A stretch of 45,059 nt of DNA. Origin: Acidobacteria bacterium 13_2_20CM_2_57_6. Lineage in GTDB: Bacteria; Acidobacteriota; Terriglobia; Acidiferrales; UBA7541. Both the position numbers and the translations under genes were made by a program. Of the stretch, positions 1 to 9,800 are shown one piece after another. The notes below the pieces were generated by a model. That model was not told the DNA's origin. It saw nothing but the letters and a program-made list of their open reading frames with translations, and did no database searches. How positions within the stretch are numbered: the stretch's first letter is position 1; every line of letters begins with the position of its first letter. Location of the stretch: contig MNEA01000132.1 of assembly GCA_001917435.1 (NCBI GenBank), positions 1 through 45,059 on the forward strand, read 5' to 3'.

Positions 1-81
1 AGTCGAGCGGGAGCTGATCGGAAGCTGAGCGCAGCGCGCGGCAAGGCGGCGACCAGTCGCGCGCTGAAAGTCGCCTGCTGA
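1..81 (+). CDS. possible C-terminal end of an unknown protein (partial)
   Basis: Frame 1 is open from the window edge to a TGA and would encode about 26 residues rich in Arg, Lys, Ala and Ser. The other two plus frames stop within the first 30 bases. A hairpin that could be a terminator follows 25 bases later, which fits the end of a plus-strand gene entering from the left. No family can be recognised from so short a tail, and the stretch could simply be intergenic. Confidence 0.25.
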   Translation, partial: SRAGADRKLSAARGKAATSRALKVAC

Positions 82-106
82 TAGTCGCTCGCTGAAAATG
101 TTTTTG

Positions 107-138
107 GCCCGCTGAGAAGCCTTTGCTTCTCGGCGGGC
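107..138 (+). terminator. probable intrinsic terminator hairpin
   Basis: A 13-bp stem (GCCCGCTGAGAAG pairing with CTTCTCGGCGGGC, one G-T wobble) closes a 6-base loop. On the plus strand it is followed by a modest T-rich stretch (TTTGCTGTCT). It probably ends the plus-strand gene entering from the left edge. On the minus strand it could also serve the GGDEF gene that ends at 295, but no good T-run follows in that direction. Confidence 0.5.
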
Positions 139-294
139 TTTGCTGTCTGTGAAATTTTCTGGAAGGCTCAGTAGAAGTGAGAGTGATCTTCAGCGAGCTT
201 TCGCAGCAATGTGCGGAAGTCGCTAACGCGAAGTATCAAGTGGCAAGTGCTCGCGCGACGCAGGAAGCGCCGGCTTGACGGACCAAGCGGCAGC

Positions 295-1167
295 TTAATG
301 CGGCATCAGCGTTGCCGAGAAGCTTTCCTTGGCGGCGTTTTCGTAGAGGTGAAGAAGCTGCGAGGCCCGCTTGAGCATGTCCGAGGGAAAATCGCCGGGC
401 TGATAGTCCACATAGCCGGTGGTATAGGCCAGGTTGACCCGGTGGCCGGAACAGACCACTTCGATCGCGCCGAGCCGGTTCAATACGGTTTTTACTTCGC
501 CCAGGTTGCATTCCGGCAGCACCAGCAGAAAATCGTCGCTGGCCAGCCGGGCCGCAAAATCAGAGCCGCGGCACGCCTTCTTCAAACGCCGCGCAAGCTC
601 TTTTACGGCTTCGTCCATGGCGGATTGACCGTAGCGCTTGCCGAGTTCGGCAAACTCGTCCAAATGGATGGTGGCCAGGCTTAGCGCAGTGTTCTGGCGC
701 CGCGCGCGCGCAATTTCTTTGCCGAGCTGCTGCTCGATGAACGCTCGCGTGTGCAGTCCCGTGACGGAATCGACGCCGCCGGAAGTGGAAATTGGCGCGA
801 GGGCCGCGCCAGGGGTGGCATCCGCGTTCTGCTGCCCGCTCAAATGTCTCCGCTCGCGTCGGAAGAACCATTGACGGTAAAGCATCCAGCCGTTGAAAAG
901 AAGAAGCAGGGACAGGATTCCCCAACGAGCCTGGTCAGAGCGGATTTCGTAAAAATGATCGTGGTGCCGGAATAATGAGGGAAACGAGGAAAGCACGAAG
1001 GCCACTGCGGAAAGGGTGGCAACGAAAAACGCGGAGAACCACAGCCACCACTCGCGGCGCGCGAGCTGCCGCAACTCCAAATCCGCTTGCTGCGCGCGGA
1101 AAGAATCTGGTCCCTCAAGCGGCGAGGAATTCTGTATGGTGTGGCGAGTGCCGAGTATGGATGCCAT
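295..1167 (-). CDS. membrane protein with degenerate GGDEF domain
   Basis: A 290-residue protein starting at an ATG with AGGA six bases upstream; an upstream ATG at 1224 lacks this support. Residues about 40-61 and 82-98 are two hydrophobic membrane segments joined by a short loop. Residues from about 132 onward form a GGDEF-type domain beginning with the usual D-x-x-TGL-x-x-R-x-F pattern. The signature GGDEF is replaced by ASDDF (residues 209-213). An RxxD motif (RGSD, 200-203) stands exactly five residues before it, the spacing of the allosteric c-di-GMP I-site. Family knowledge says the two glycines matter for GTP binding, so it may be catalytically weak or dead and act as a c-di-GMP sensor; this is inference. 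It is the last gene of the minus-strand block, downstream of the skp terminator, so probably transcribed separately. Confidence 0.85.
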   Translation of the reverse strand: MASILGTRHTIQNSSPLEGPDSFRAQQADLELRQLARREWWLWFSAFFVATLSAVAFVLSSFPSLFRHHDHFYEIRSDQARWGILSLLLLFNGWMLYRQWFFRRERRHLSGQQNADATPGAALAPISTSGGVDSVTGLHTRAFIEQQLGKEIARARRQNTALSLATIHLDEFAELGKRYGQSAMDEAVKELARRLKKACRGSDFAARLASDDFLLVLPECNLGEVKTVLNRLGAIEVVCSGHRVNLAYTTGYVDYQPGDFPSDMLKRASQLLHLYENAAKESFSATLMPH

Positions 1168-1259
1168 ATTCCTGGAGAATAGGGATACCCCACAACAGTA
1201 AGACGCTGCTGCAAAAGAAGGCAACGAAGAAATGGTACAGGGCCGTTCCGCTTAAGAAC

Positions 1260-1275
1260 CTGACCGAAAGGTCAG
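1260..1275. repeat. short perfect inverted repeat in the GGDEF gene leader
   Basis: CTGACC and GGTCAG are separated by GAAA, giving a perfect 6-bp stem with a 4-base loop about 93 bases upstream of the GGDEF gene start. It could be a regulator site or an RNA hairpin; read on the plus strand the loop is a GNRA tetraloop. Function is unknown. Confidence 0.3.
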
Positions 1276-1366
1276 AAAGGATTCCACTTGCAGCGGACAG
1301 CATCGAAACGAGCGCTGCGCCAATGGCAAATTCTGTGAGGCAGGCACGCGGCGACGCAGGAAAAAC

Positions 1367-1396
1367 AAAACGCTCCCGATCTTGTCGGGAGCGTTT
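1367..1396 (-). terminator. intrinsic terminator after skp-like gene
   Basis: A near-perfect hairpin (AAAACGCTCCCGA pairing with TCGGGAGCGTTTT around a 4-base loop) lies 37 bases after the skp stop codon. On the minus strand the descending arm runs straight into TTTTGTTTTT, a classical intrinsic terminator. It separates skp from the GGDEF gene. Confidence 0.9.
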
Positions 1397-1432
1397 TGGC
1401 GAAGCGCAAACTCCGGAGAAAAACTGCGTTGG

Positions 1433-2104
1433 TTATGGCTTGGAAGCAGGCGGCTGAGACGTCGACGGGGCCGGTTTTGCGGCGGCCGGCTTGGCTGGTG
1501 TGGATGTTCCGGCCTTGACCGGGTAGGCCTGATCGTAGAGGCGCACAATGTCCTGGGTGACATCGATCTGTGTGGAAGCGAAGAGAATCGGAGTGTTCTG
1601 CGCCGAAGAATCTAGAACGACGACGTAGCCGTTTTCGCGGGAATAACGGTCGAGCACGTCGACCATTTTGCGGCCGATACGGTCAATGACGTCAGCCTGC
1701 GCGGCGTTTACGTCTTCCTGGTATTCCGTGTTCATGCGCTCAAGCCGCTGCGCCAGCCGCTGCCCTTGCTGCCGGAGGCGGCCTTCTTCTTCCTGGCTCA
1801 GCTTGTTTTGGCCGGCCTGAAGACGCGCCTGCAGATCATTGATCTGCTTGTTCAGATTCTCGATTTCGTTCTGGCGCGAAGCGAACTGCGACTGCAACTC
1901 CGCGGAAGCCAGCTTGCCTTCCGCAGTGGTAACAATGGCCTGGCGAATGCTGATGACGCCGACCTTGCCTGCGGCGGCCGAGCCGGGCGCTGCGGGCGAC
2001 TGTGCCCCGGCGGCTCCGGTGCTCACTATGCACGCGGCAGCCAGGGCGGCTGTACGAGTCAACATATTTCGCGACCGCAGAGCGGTCAACAATCTAGAAT
2101 TCAC
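1433..2104 (-). CDS. OmpH/Skp-family periplasmic chaperone
   Basis: A 223-residue exported protein. The chosen start is a GTG at 2104 because AAGGAG lies seven bases upstream; longer frames to 2251 have no such site, and the ATG 13 codons downstream has none either. Residues 1-35 form a signal peptide ending in an Ala/Gly-rich stretch before Gln. The mature part begins with a beta-strand carrying VGVISIRQAI, then a long Gln/Glu/Arg-rich coiled coil (about residues 65-145) forming the tentacles typical of Skp, then a closing strand pair containing GYVVVLDSS. A Pro/Ala/Lys-rich tail of about 25 residues follows. Skp holds unfolded outer-membrane proteins in the periplasm and hands them to BamA, encoded two genes upstream. 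It has its own promoter at 2222-2251 and a strong terminator. Confidence 0.88.
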   Translation of the reverse strand: MNSRLLTALRSRNMLTRTAALAAACIVSTGAAGAQSPAAPGSAAAGKVGVISIRQAIVTTAEGKLASAELQSQFASRQNEIENLNKQINDLQARLQAGQNKLSQEEEGRLRQQGQRLAQRLERMNTEYQEDVNAAQADVIDRIGRKMVDVLDRYSRENGYVVVLDSSAQNTPILFASTQIDVTQDIVRLYDQAYPVKAGTSTPAKPAAAKPAPSTSQPPASKP

Positions 2105-2221
2105 TTTTCTCTCCTTGTTGTGGCGCGCCACGGAAGAACCGGGGCGAACCCGTGCCAAGTCAGCTTGGCTTGAAACTGATTCCACTCCCTGCGGACTCTG
2201 CGAGCGTATTGCAAACCTGAA

Positions 2222-2251
2222 AGTATAGCCGACGCCATTTGTTTCCCGCAA
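2222..2251 (-). promoter_or_regulatory. sigma-70 type promoter for skp-like gene
   Basis: On the minus strand TTGCGG (-35, 2246-2251) and TATACT (-10, 2222-2227) are separated by 18 bases. The predicted transcript starts near 2215 and leaves a leader of about 110 bases before the GTG start at 2104. Agreement with consensus is 4/6 and 5/6. Confidence 0.65.
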
Positions 2252-2326
2252 TCATAAAGCATGATCGCCCCGGCAGCCCGGATGGATAGGACGGCTCCCG
2301 CACCAAGAGTTCGCCGGGCTTCCATC

Positions 2327-5300
2327 CTATTTCGGCAACGGGAACAGGAGCACCCGGTTGTTGGCCTGATCGGCTATTACCGCCAGGTTCGTAAAGGTCT
2401 GGATGGCCGCTGCAAATTTCGATGTGGCGCCGATACCGAGAGTTGCCTTGGTTGCAAAGGTCTGCGAATCCACAATCGAAATCGTGTTGCTCAGCGAATT
2501 GACCGTGAGGATCGTGCCGGTCTGGAAATTGAACGCGATAGCGTTGGGATTAATACCGACTTTAATCGTTTGCGTCTGGGTGGAGTCCGGATTGAACGCG
2601 GTGATCACGTTGCCCTGGGTGGAGACGGCATAAAAGAGGCCAGGGCTCGTAGTGCCAGTAACCACGCTAGGATCGAAGACGATGCCCGTCGGCGTAGAAG
2701 TAAGAAACGACGTCGAAGCGGAAGCCGACCGGACGGGGGTGGTCGAGCCGATGTCCACGCCATCGAGAGCGCCGGAGGGACTCGAGGCGCCATTGACCCG
2801 GAGGCAGGTCACAACGGCGAGCCCACGCCCGTTGGTGCCGCGATCGGGGTCGATAGCTACGGCGATAGGATTTTGGTCGACAGCCACGCTGCTGGGTGTA
2901 AGCGTGCCGATAGGATTGGCGGTCAGGGGTGTGAGATCAATGGTAGTAACCGTGTTCGAACCGGTGTTGGCCACGACCGCGAGATTTGTTTCCTGATCGA
3001 TGGCCACGCCGCTCGGAGCAGTGCCTACAGTTACAGTCAAGGCTTTGCCGGTAGAGTCGGCAACAGGAACGGCGTTTACCAGGTCCAAAATGGAGACAGA
3101 ATTCGAGCCGTTGTTGGTGACCACAGCGACGCCCGAAGTGCCGGCGGGCTGCCCGTTATAAGCAAGCCGGGGAAGAACGGCGACGCCGGTGGGTGTGTCG
3201 CCGGCGGCGATGGTCTTGACGGTCTGGTTGAAAATGCTGGCAGGATTCAGGCTGAAAACAGAAACCTGGCTGCAGCCCGAGCCGGTGTTGGTGACGACCG
3301 CGAGATTATTGACTTCGTCGATGGCGACGCCACCCGGCGCGGCGGGCGTGCCGGCCGAGGTGGAGGTCACGTTGCAGGGCGCCAAGGGAATTTCTTCGAG
3401 GACAGTGAAGTCGATGACGTTCGAAGCGACGCCGGAGCTGCTGGTGACGCTGAGCGCGTAATGGCGGGGGCCGGCATTGAGCACTGAGACGGGGACGGTT
3501 ACATCGATTTCATTGCCGCTCACGAAGGTAAAATTGCCCAAAGAACTTGAGGCAAAGGCGACGCTGTCCAAAAGGACTTGGGAACCGGAGTCGAAACCTA
3601 CACCGAAAATCTTTACACCGTTGACGGCGGTTGGCGCCGTGCCTAGGGTGATTTTCACGGCAGGACTGAGGCTTGCGGGTGTTGTGGCGGTAGCACTGCC
3701 AGCATCTATCGCCGGGGTTTGCACACTTTCGATGTGAACGGGCTTTACACCGCCAAGTTTGAAGGCGGTGATGGTGCCGCTGCCAGAGTTCACTGTCAAG
3801 ACCAGATTGTTAGCGGAATCCACAGCAATGGCGCCCGGAATGGTGACGTTTGTGGGGGTAGCGGGGGGAGTGCAATTCGCCGCACAGATAGTAGCAAGCC
3901 CGTTTTGCCCCGTGGTAACGATGGCGGGACGCTGCAAAAGGGAAGGATCGAGCAGCGAAACCTCATTTGTCTTGGGATTGAATGAGACCGCAGTGTTGGA
4001 GAAGGGCTGAAACGCCACAGTCTCCGCGCCCAATTCTGGCGCACCTGAACTAACTTGACCGGTGGCCTCCGAAAACAGGGACATCGGACTGACGGTTTGG
4101 CTCTGCGGATCAATAAAGTCGATCTGGCTGAAAGTGACGTTGGGGTCAGCGAGAACGGCCTGCCTGGTGATGGGATTAAAGGCAATTCCGACAATCGAAG
4201 AAGAGAGTGTATAGGTCAGGAAGGGAGTTCCAGAACTAGCAAGACAAGTGGTGGAGCAAGTGCTGGTGTCGTCCTTATCAGCCTGGAAATATTGAAAATG
4301 CTTGGCATCCAGGACCGCGCCGACAGAAAAAGAACCATTGAAGTCCGTTTTATTGGTGGTCCCCAACGGCAAACCGCTAATGAGCACCGTCCCAGGACTA
4401 GCTGGGTTGAGATTGTGGGGATCGGTTGTCGCAATGGTGACAACGTTGGAAGCGCGCGTGGCACTGACAATGCTAACCGATCCGGCGGTTGGATTGGCCA
4501 GGTCCACTGCGGAAAGAAGGCCGGCTCCGCCTGGAGTGACGTAAGCCAGACGAGCTCCGGGCTCAAATGCCACTTGCGGGTTTGGTCCCGAATTCAGGGT
4601 AACGTAGCCGATGGGACAGTAAGGCAGAGTCCAAGTGGTGGTCGGAGGGCTCGGGAGGCACGTGAGTTTTGCGGTGACATTCGGGTCGGCATTCAAGTTT
4701 AGGACCAGCCCGATGTTTGTGGAAGCAAACGCCACGATCGCGCGGTGAGAAAACGGATCAATGCCCACGGAGTACGGAAACGGCTCCGTGACGGCCTGGC
4801 ATACGGGATCGGACTGAGGAATCACGCAGCTCAGATCCACGGTTCCCAGCGAAGCACCAGCGGGAACAGAAAGAATGGAAAGCGACCGGCTCGCGTAGTT
4901 CACGACTGCGGCAACGTTAGGCTGCGATGGAGTCTGAAAGACAAGCTGGTCGTCCACGGCCACACCGGTCGCGACGTTTCCGCCAGAGGAAACTTGACTC
5001 GTCACTGCGGGAGTTCCGCTGCTCAGATCGATGAGTTGGATGTTGTTCGAGCTTAGGCCAGCCAGAGTCACGATGGCCAAGCGGTCAGTCCGGTCGATAG
5101 CAATGCTGCTAGGCGCGGAAGTCGCGCCAAAGGAAATCTGCGGGCTGGGCCCCAGGTACACTTTGGAGTTTGCGCTCGGTGGGTTCGCGGCAAACAGCAA
5201 GGCGGGAGATCCAAGGGTGATGTCGGCCGGCGGATTCGATCCGCCATAATCCGGGATCACCGCGACGTTGGTAAAGGCGATTGCAGGCGACGGAGCAGTA

Positions 5301-6739
5301 AACGGCCCTGGCGACGTGGTGTACTGCACTCCGAAGGAGTACAGACCCGCGGTATGGCCGGTGCCGCCGGGAGCGGGCAGGAAGCCCTCGATGCGCCGCG
5401 CCGTGGAAGCGGCCAATGTCGAGGAGCTGGTAAGCAATGCTTGTCCATTGAAACTGGAGGCCACCGTAGGGGAATCCGAGGGGCCAAAGAATCCACCATC
5501 GATATTGAAGGGGACGCCACCAGTCTGGCCGAGCGTGGCTTCCTGAAAATTGCCAGGATTGGAGCCAACGATCGTGGGACGAACGGGGACAATGTCCAGG
5601 GGGAATGGCCCGCCCGTCACATTGACGGAAGAATTGCTGGTGGTCACTTGCAAGGTGTAGTGACCGGGGGTCTTCAAATTCTCCGAATTCAGGCGGGCGC
5701 GCGCACCAATCGAGGTAGAAGTCGATCCGGCGGCAAAGACTACTTTGATCTGTGTTTGGGGATCGAGCGTCACGCACGACGCTGAGCCTGGGCAAGTAAC
5801 CCCAACAGGGGCGAGGGTAACACCCATCTGCGAATTGGCGTTGGTGGCCGAGAGAAAGATGTCTTGCTGGAGAGCGCCCTGGGGAGCAATAGAAGGAGAG
5901 ATGCCGCTGAAAGTAATGTCCCCCGCGGTGACGATGGTGACGGCGGCCTGCGCGATGCGGGCGTTGTCCACCTTGGAAAAAGCGAAGACGGTAACGATGC
6001 CTGCCGCATTGACGGGCGCTGTCGTCGAGGATGGGGCGGCAGTAGGCACGGCCGCAGGAGCCTTATATAGCCCAGTGCTATCGACGGAACCGCAACTGTT
6101 GCTGCCGGTGCTGCAGTCCGCACTGTCAATCTTAGCGGTAACTTCGAAGGTTACGCCCCAGGTAAGTTGGGTGGGATTAATAACCGTGTTGGTCAGATCC
6201 TCGGCGAGAAACAGCTGCGTGGCATTGGTCGCCAGGGTTGCGGTTGCCGGGATGATTTGAATGCGAATGCCGGAATCGAACGTAATGGTGAACTTGCCGG
6301 TCTTCTTCTTGTCGGCGTTGGACGTGGCGGTGATGGTGACGATGACGTTGGGGAGTTTGACCTGATCGGGGAAAACCGACGGAGCAGTGAAGGTGGCCGT
6401 GGAGGCGACTGTGGTACTGGTATTCAGAATGCCGGAGAGCGTGCCCACGGCACCGTTCTGGGTCGAGCATTCCGCAGAAGCAGAAGGCTTCGGGCTCGGC
6501 ACAGCGGTCGTAGGATTCGGCGTGGTGGTGTAGGAGCAGTCGAAGGTGGAAGAAACATCGGTGGCGCCGGTGACAGTGGACGTAATGGTCTGCGTTTGCG
6601 TCGGGACCATGACGGACGCAGTGCCCGTTACGGTAACAACCACCTGATTAGCCGTGCTGCTGCTGCCACAGCCGCCGATCCACAAGCCGGCGAAGACCAT
6701 CGCCAAAAGGCTATTTCTCGCATTCTTATGCCACTTCAT
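2327..6739 (-). CDS. giant secreted beta-propeller (YVTN/NHL-like) lipoprotein
   Basis: A 1470-residue protein; the ATG at 6739 is preferred because GGGGGAG lies nine bases upstream, while the in-frame GTG six codons earlier overlaps that site. The N-terminus is a lipoprotein signal with a lipobox-like WIGGC, followed by GSSS, so the mature protein should be lipid-anchored. Residues about 30-280 are Thr/Ser-rich Ig-like or Big-type repeats, and two IPT/TIG-like segments appear near 385-490 and 1010-1110. The remainder holds roughly a dozen repeats of the form A(I/V)D-x(3-5)-NLAVV-x-N-x-GS-x-T(V/I)-x-x-(I/F)DL, which is the YVTN/NHL propeller signature. It lies about 100 bases downstream of bamA in the same direction, with skp after it. 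The fold is seen, but its ligand and job are unknown; an extracytoplasmic scaffold or adhesive role is inference. Confidence 0.82.
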   Translation of the reverse strand: MKWHKNARNSLLAMVFAGLWIGGCGSSSTANQVVVTVTGTASVMVPTQTQTITSTVTGATDVSSTFDCSYTTTPNPTTAVPSPKPSASAECSTQNGAVGTLSGILNTSTTVASTATFTAPSVFPDQVKLPNVIVTITATSNADKKKTGKFTITFDSGIRIQIIPATATLATNATQLFLAEDLTNTVINPTQLTWGVTFEVTAKIDSADCSTGSNSCGSVDSTGLYKAPAAVPTAAPSSTTAPVNAAGIVTVFAFSKVDNARIAQAAVTIVTAGDITFSGISPSIAPQGALQQDIFLSATNANSQMGVTLAPVGVTCPGSASCVTLDPQTQIKVVFAAGSTSTSIGARARLNSENLKTPGHYTLQVTTSNSSVNVTGGPFPLDIVPVRPTIVGSNPGNFQEATLGQTGGVPFNIDGGFFGPSDSPTVASSFNGQALLTSSSTLAASTARRIEGFLPAPGGTGHTAGLYSFGVQYTTSPGPFTAPSPAIAFTNVAVIPDYGGSNPPADITLGSPALLFAANPPSANSKVYLGPSPQISFGATSAPSSIAIDRTDRLAIVTLAGLSSNNIQLIDLSSGTPAVTSQVSSGGNVATGVAVDDQLVFQTPSQPNVAAVVNYASRSLSILSVPAGASLGTVDLSCVIPQSDPVCQAVTEPFPYSVGIDPFSHRAIVAFASTNIGLVLNLNADPNVTAKLTCLPSPPTTTWTLPYCPIGYVTLNSGPNPQVAFEPGARLAYVTPGGAGLLSAVDLANPTAGSVSIVSATRASNVVTIATTDPHNLNPASPGTVLISGLPLGTTNKTDFNGSFSVGAVLDAKHFQYFQADKDDTSTCSTTCLASSGTPFLTYTLSSSIVGIAFNPITRQAVLADPNVTFSQIDFIDPQSQTVSPMSLFSEATGQVSSGAPELGAETVAFQPFSNTAVSFNPKTNEVSLLDPSLLQRPAIVTTGQNGLATICAANCTPPATPTNVTIPGAIAVDSANNLVLTVNSGSGTITAFKLGGVKPVHIESVQTPAIDAGSATATTPASLSPAVKITLGTAPTAVNGVKIFGVGFDSGSQVLLDSVAFASSSLGNFTFVSGNEIDVTVPVSVLNAGPRHYALSVTSSSGVASNVIDFTVLEEIPLAPCNVTSTSAGTPAAPGGVAIDEVNNLAVVTNTGSGCSQVSVFSLNPASIFNQTVKTIAAGDTPTGVAVLPRLAYNGQPAGTSGVAVVTNNGSNSVSILDLVNAVPVADSTGKALTVTVGTAPSGVAIDQETNLAVVANTGSNTVTTIDLTPLTANPIGTLTPSSVAVDQNPIAVAIDPDRGTNGRGLAVVTCLRVNGASSPSGALDGVDIGSTTPVRSASASTSFLTSTPTGIVFDPSVVTGTTSPGLFYAVSTQGNVITAFNPDSTQTQTIKVGINPNAIAFNFQTGTILTVNSLSNTISIVDSQTFATKATLGIGATSKFAAAIQTFTNLAVIADQANNRVLLFPLPK

Positions 6740-6839
6740 ACCCACTGTCTCCCCCACATTTGCGCACGTTGCAAGCGTTTCGCCTGTGCTGCGCTGGTGA
6801 ACTCCGAGGTTTTGTCGAAAAGCATAAAATCATCACACC

Positions 6840-9800
6840 CTAAAAAGTCCGGCTGACAGTAAAGCGGAAGGTGCGCGCCGGCTCGAAATAGTTGAGACTC
6901 CCGGGATTTTTCAGGAGCTGCTCGATGGTCGGTCGGACCTGGAACCTCCACACGTCCGGAGGAAGCGTGGCGGGAAGGCGGCCGACTGCGCCGCACTTAT
7001 CTCCCAAAGATGGATCGCAGATCTCAGTAGGTTCAATGAAATCGGGAGGCGCCAAGAGCTGTGAATGCAAACGGTGGACGTTGTACGCGTAGTAGACGCG
7101 GAAAGGCGCCTGAATGATCGGCAACTGAACTACAAATTCGATGCCTGTGGAACCGCGCAAGCGAAAATTAGTATTCGGAGCGATGCCCAACTGCCGGTTG
7201 GCATCGAGCGCGCCGGAGGTGACGGCGCTAGGAAAGCTAGTGTTGAGATTATCGAAGCCCGTGGGGTCGAGCCGTAACGCGCCCTTGCGGAGAATGCCAT
7301 TGGTGCCGCCGTCAAAAAACAGCACGGTCTGGAACGTGTTGCCGATGATGGGGATGCGGTACTCGACGTTTCCGTAGCCCTGCGTGTCGCCTCCCGGAAA
7401 AGTGATGGTATAGCCGAGCACGGGAACGCTGACGGTTCGCGGAGTCGGTTGACCAAAACCGTTCAGGCAGGTGTTGCAGGTGTAGGTGAACTGCTGCGCG
7501 GTAGCGACCGGGATAAAAGTGACCGGAGTGATAGAGCGAATGTCAAAACCGCGAATATCCGACTCGCCGCCCATATAAAAGCGGCTATACGGAGGCGGTT
7601 CCCCACCGCCGTATCCGGTGATGAACGCGCCGGAAGCATGGAATCCTAAGACGTTGCGATGCTTGTTCACCGGATGGTAGTACTTCCAATCCACAACATT
7701 GGTGATGCTCTTGACGTTGCCGCCGAGGCCAGAAAACCCGAGGGAATAAAAGTAGCTCTTTCCACCGGTGGGATTGATGGGATTGTTGACGGTGTTGTAT
7801 GTGATGGTGGGAGTGATGGTGCTGGAGACGATTCCGTTCAACGCGCTCGGACCGGCGATGCTGCGGAACTGCACCTGAGTGAACAGCAGCTTGGAGGCGT
7901 CGTTGAATGCGGTGATGTTGGTGCGCGTGAGCCCATACTGCAAGCCAATGCGAGTGAAGGAAAGCTTGCGGATAGGATAGCTGGCGAAGAGCGTGAAGCC
8001 GGTGCTGTCCTGATTGTAATTCTGAATGAATTCCGGGTTGATGCTGACGGATTGGCCGGTGAGGAGCGCGGCCTGGCGGGCCTGGTCAAACTTGTAGCGG
8101 CTGGAAAAAATCGTGAACCCGGAGGAGATGGGGCGGTCAAAGAGATAAGGCTCGGTAAATCCGAAAAGAAAACTGCGCGAAAGATCGCCGAACTGCGCCG
8201 AAAAGGTAAGAGTCTCGCCAAGACCCAGAAAGTTGTTGGTCTGATAGGTGAGGCCGATGAAGCTGCCGGCCAAACCGCTGACGCCGCCCTGCAAGCCGAT
8301 GGACTGCTTGCCCTTCTCCTTGAGCTTGAGGTTGATGTCGACGGTGCCTTCTTTATTGTTGCGCTTAATCTCGGCGGCCTTGTCCGCTTCGATCTTGTCG
8401 AAGTAATCGAGCTGATTGAGGCGCAGGATGCTAAGTTCCCAGAGACGCTTGTTGAAGAGCTGGCCCTCGTCAATCATAAGCTCGCGGCGAATGACTTTGT
8501 CGCGCGTAGTGGTGTTGCCGCTAAAGTCGATGCGGCGAACAAAATACTGCTTCTGTTCGTCGAAGCGCAGGGTCAGGTTAATGATCTTGGTGGCATCGTC
8601 GACTTCAGTATCGGGCTCGGGGGTGAAATCGATGAATCCATATTCGCCGTAGATTTTGCCGTAAGTCTCGAGGGCCTTGCGGACCTTTTCCGTGGAGAAG
8701 ATGTCGCCCTGCTTGAGGGGGAAAGCGCTCTTCAGGGCATCGACCTTCAGAGACAAGGCCTTGTCTGGATCCGAGCTGACGATTTTGAGGGTGCCCATGC
8801 GATAGCGCTCGCCCTCTTCGATGGGGATGGTGATGTTGACGGCCTTGCCGTGGCCTTTTCCGGTGATAAGGGGAACTCCCAGGCGCGAATGCGTAGTGTC
8901 AATGTTATCGAGAATCGGTTCGCCAACGGAGACCTTGAAGTAGCCGTTGTCGCGATACAGGCCGCGAACGCCGACTTCCAGGTCCTCGCTCAACTTTTCG
9001 CGGTCGTAGGTTTTGGTGAGAACAGGGATATACCAGAAGTAAAGCGGAATCGCGTAGGGGCGGTCGTGGCGCATGGCGCGAATCAGCTTACGGTCGCTGA
9101 AAGCGTGGTTGCCCTTGAATTTAATCTTTCCGACTTTGACCTTGGGGCCTTCCTCGATTTTGAAAACGAGAATGACGGCGTTGCTGGAAGCGATGCGCTC
9201 GTACTGCGGAGTGACTTTAGCGAACTGCCGGCCATGCTCGGCCAGCAACTCCTTCAGCACGACTTCCGCTTTCTTGATCTTGGTGGGATCAAACTGGCTT
9301 TCAACACTGAGACCGACTTTGCGTTCCTTGAAGCGATCGAGAATGTCGGATTCGGAAATGGAGTGGTTGCCGTCGTAACGGATGCGTCGGATCTGCGGGC
9401 GTTCTTTGACCTCGAAGATGATAATTTTGCCGTTCGGGCGATTGGGAGAGTCTTCCACACGAAGCTTTACGTCCTCAAAGAATTGCGTGTTCCAAAGGGC
9501 CTGAAAATCGCGGCGCAACGTCTCTTCATTGTAGACATCGCCGGGCCGGCTGAAGATTCGCGCCGTCAGGGTGTCGCTGCGCACGCGGCGGTTGCCAATG
9601 AAATCGATACGCTCGACCACAAACTGCTGCTGCGCGGCGGCCTGAGGGTCCCCCGCAGAATGATCTTCGATAACGTCTTTGCCGTTTGCGTAGTCAAAGG
9701 AAGCAGAGAAAAGATAGGAATGCGCCGATGCGGAGGAATGCGCGCTGGAATTTTCGAGCGGGGCCGCAATTGACGGGGTCGCGAAGAGATACACAAGGGC

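Noticed and set aside
975..1457. 160-codon plus-strand frame across the GGDEF gene start
   Set aside because: It overlaps the GGDEF gene and the skp terminator; highly basic translation with no family.
2280..2327. GGATGGA/TCCATCC inverted repeat at the end of the lipoprotein gene considered as a terminator
   Set aside because: The loop is more than 30 bases and no T-run follows, so it is not a convincing intrinsic terminator.
2261..3487. 408-codon open frame opposite the propeller lipoprotein
   Set aside because: Antisense to a repeat-rich gene; Gly/Arg/Asp-rich translation arises from the repeats.
7659..9773. 704-codon open frame opposite bamA
   Set aside because: Fully antisense to bamA; its composition mirrors the bamA codons and no domain is recognised.
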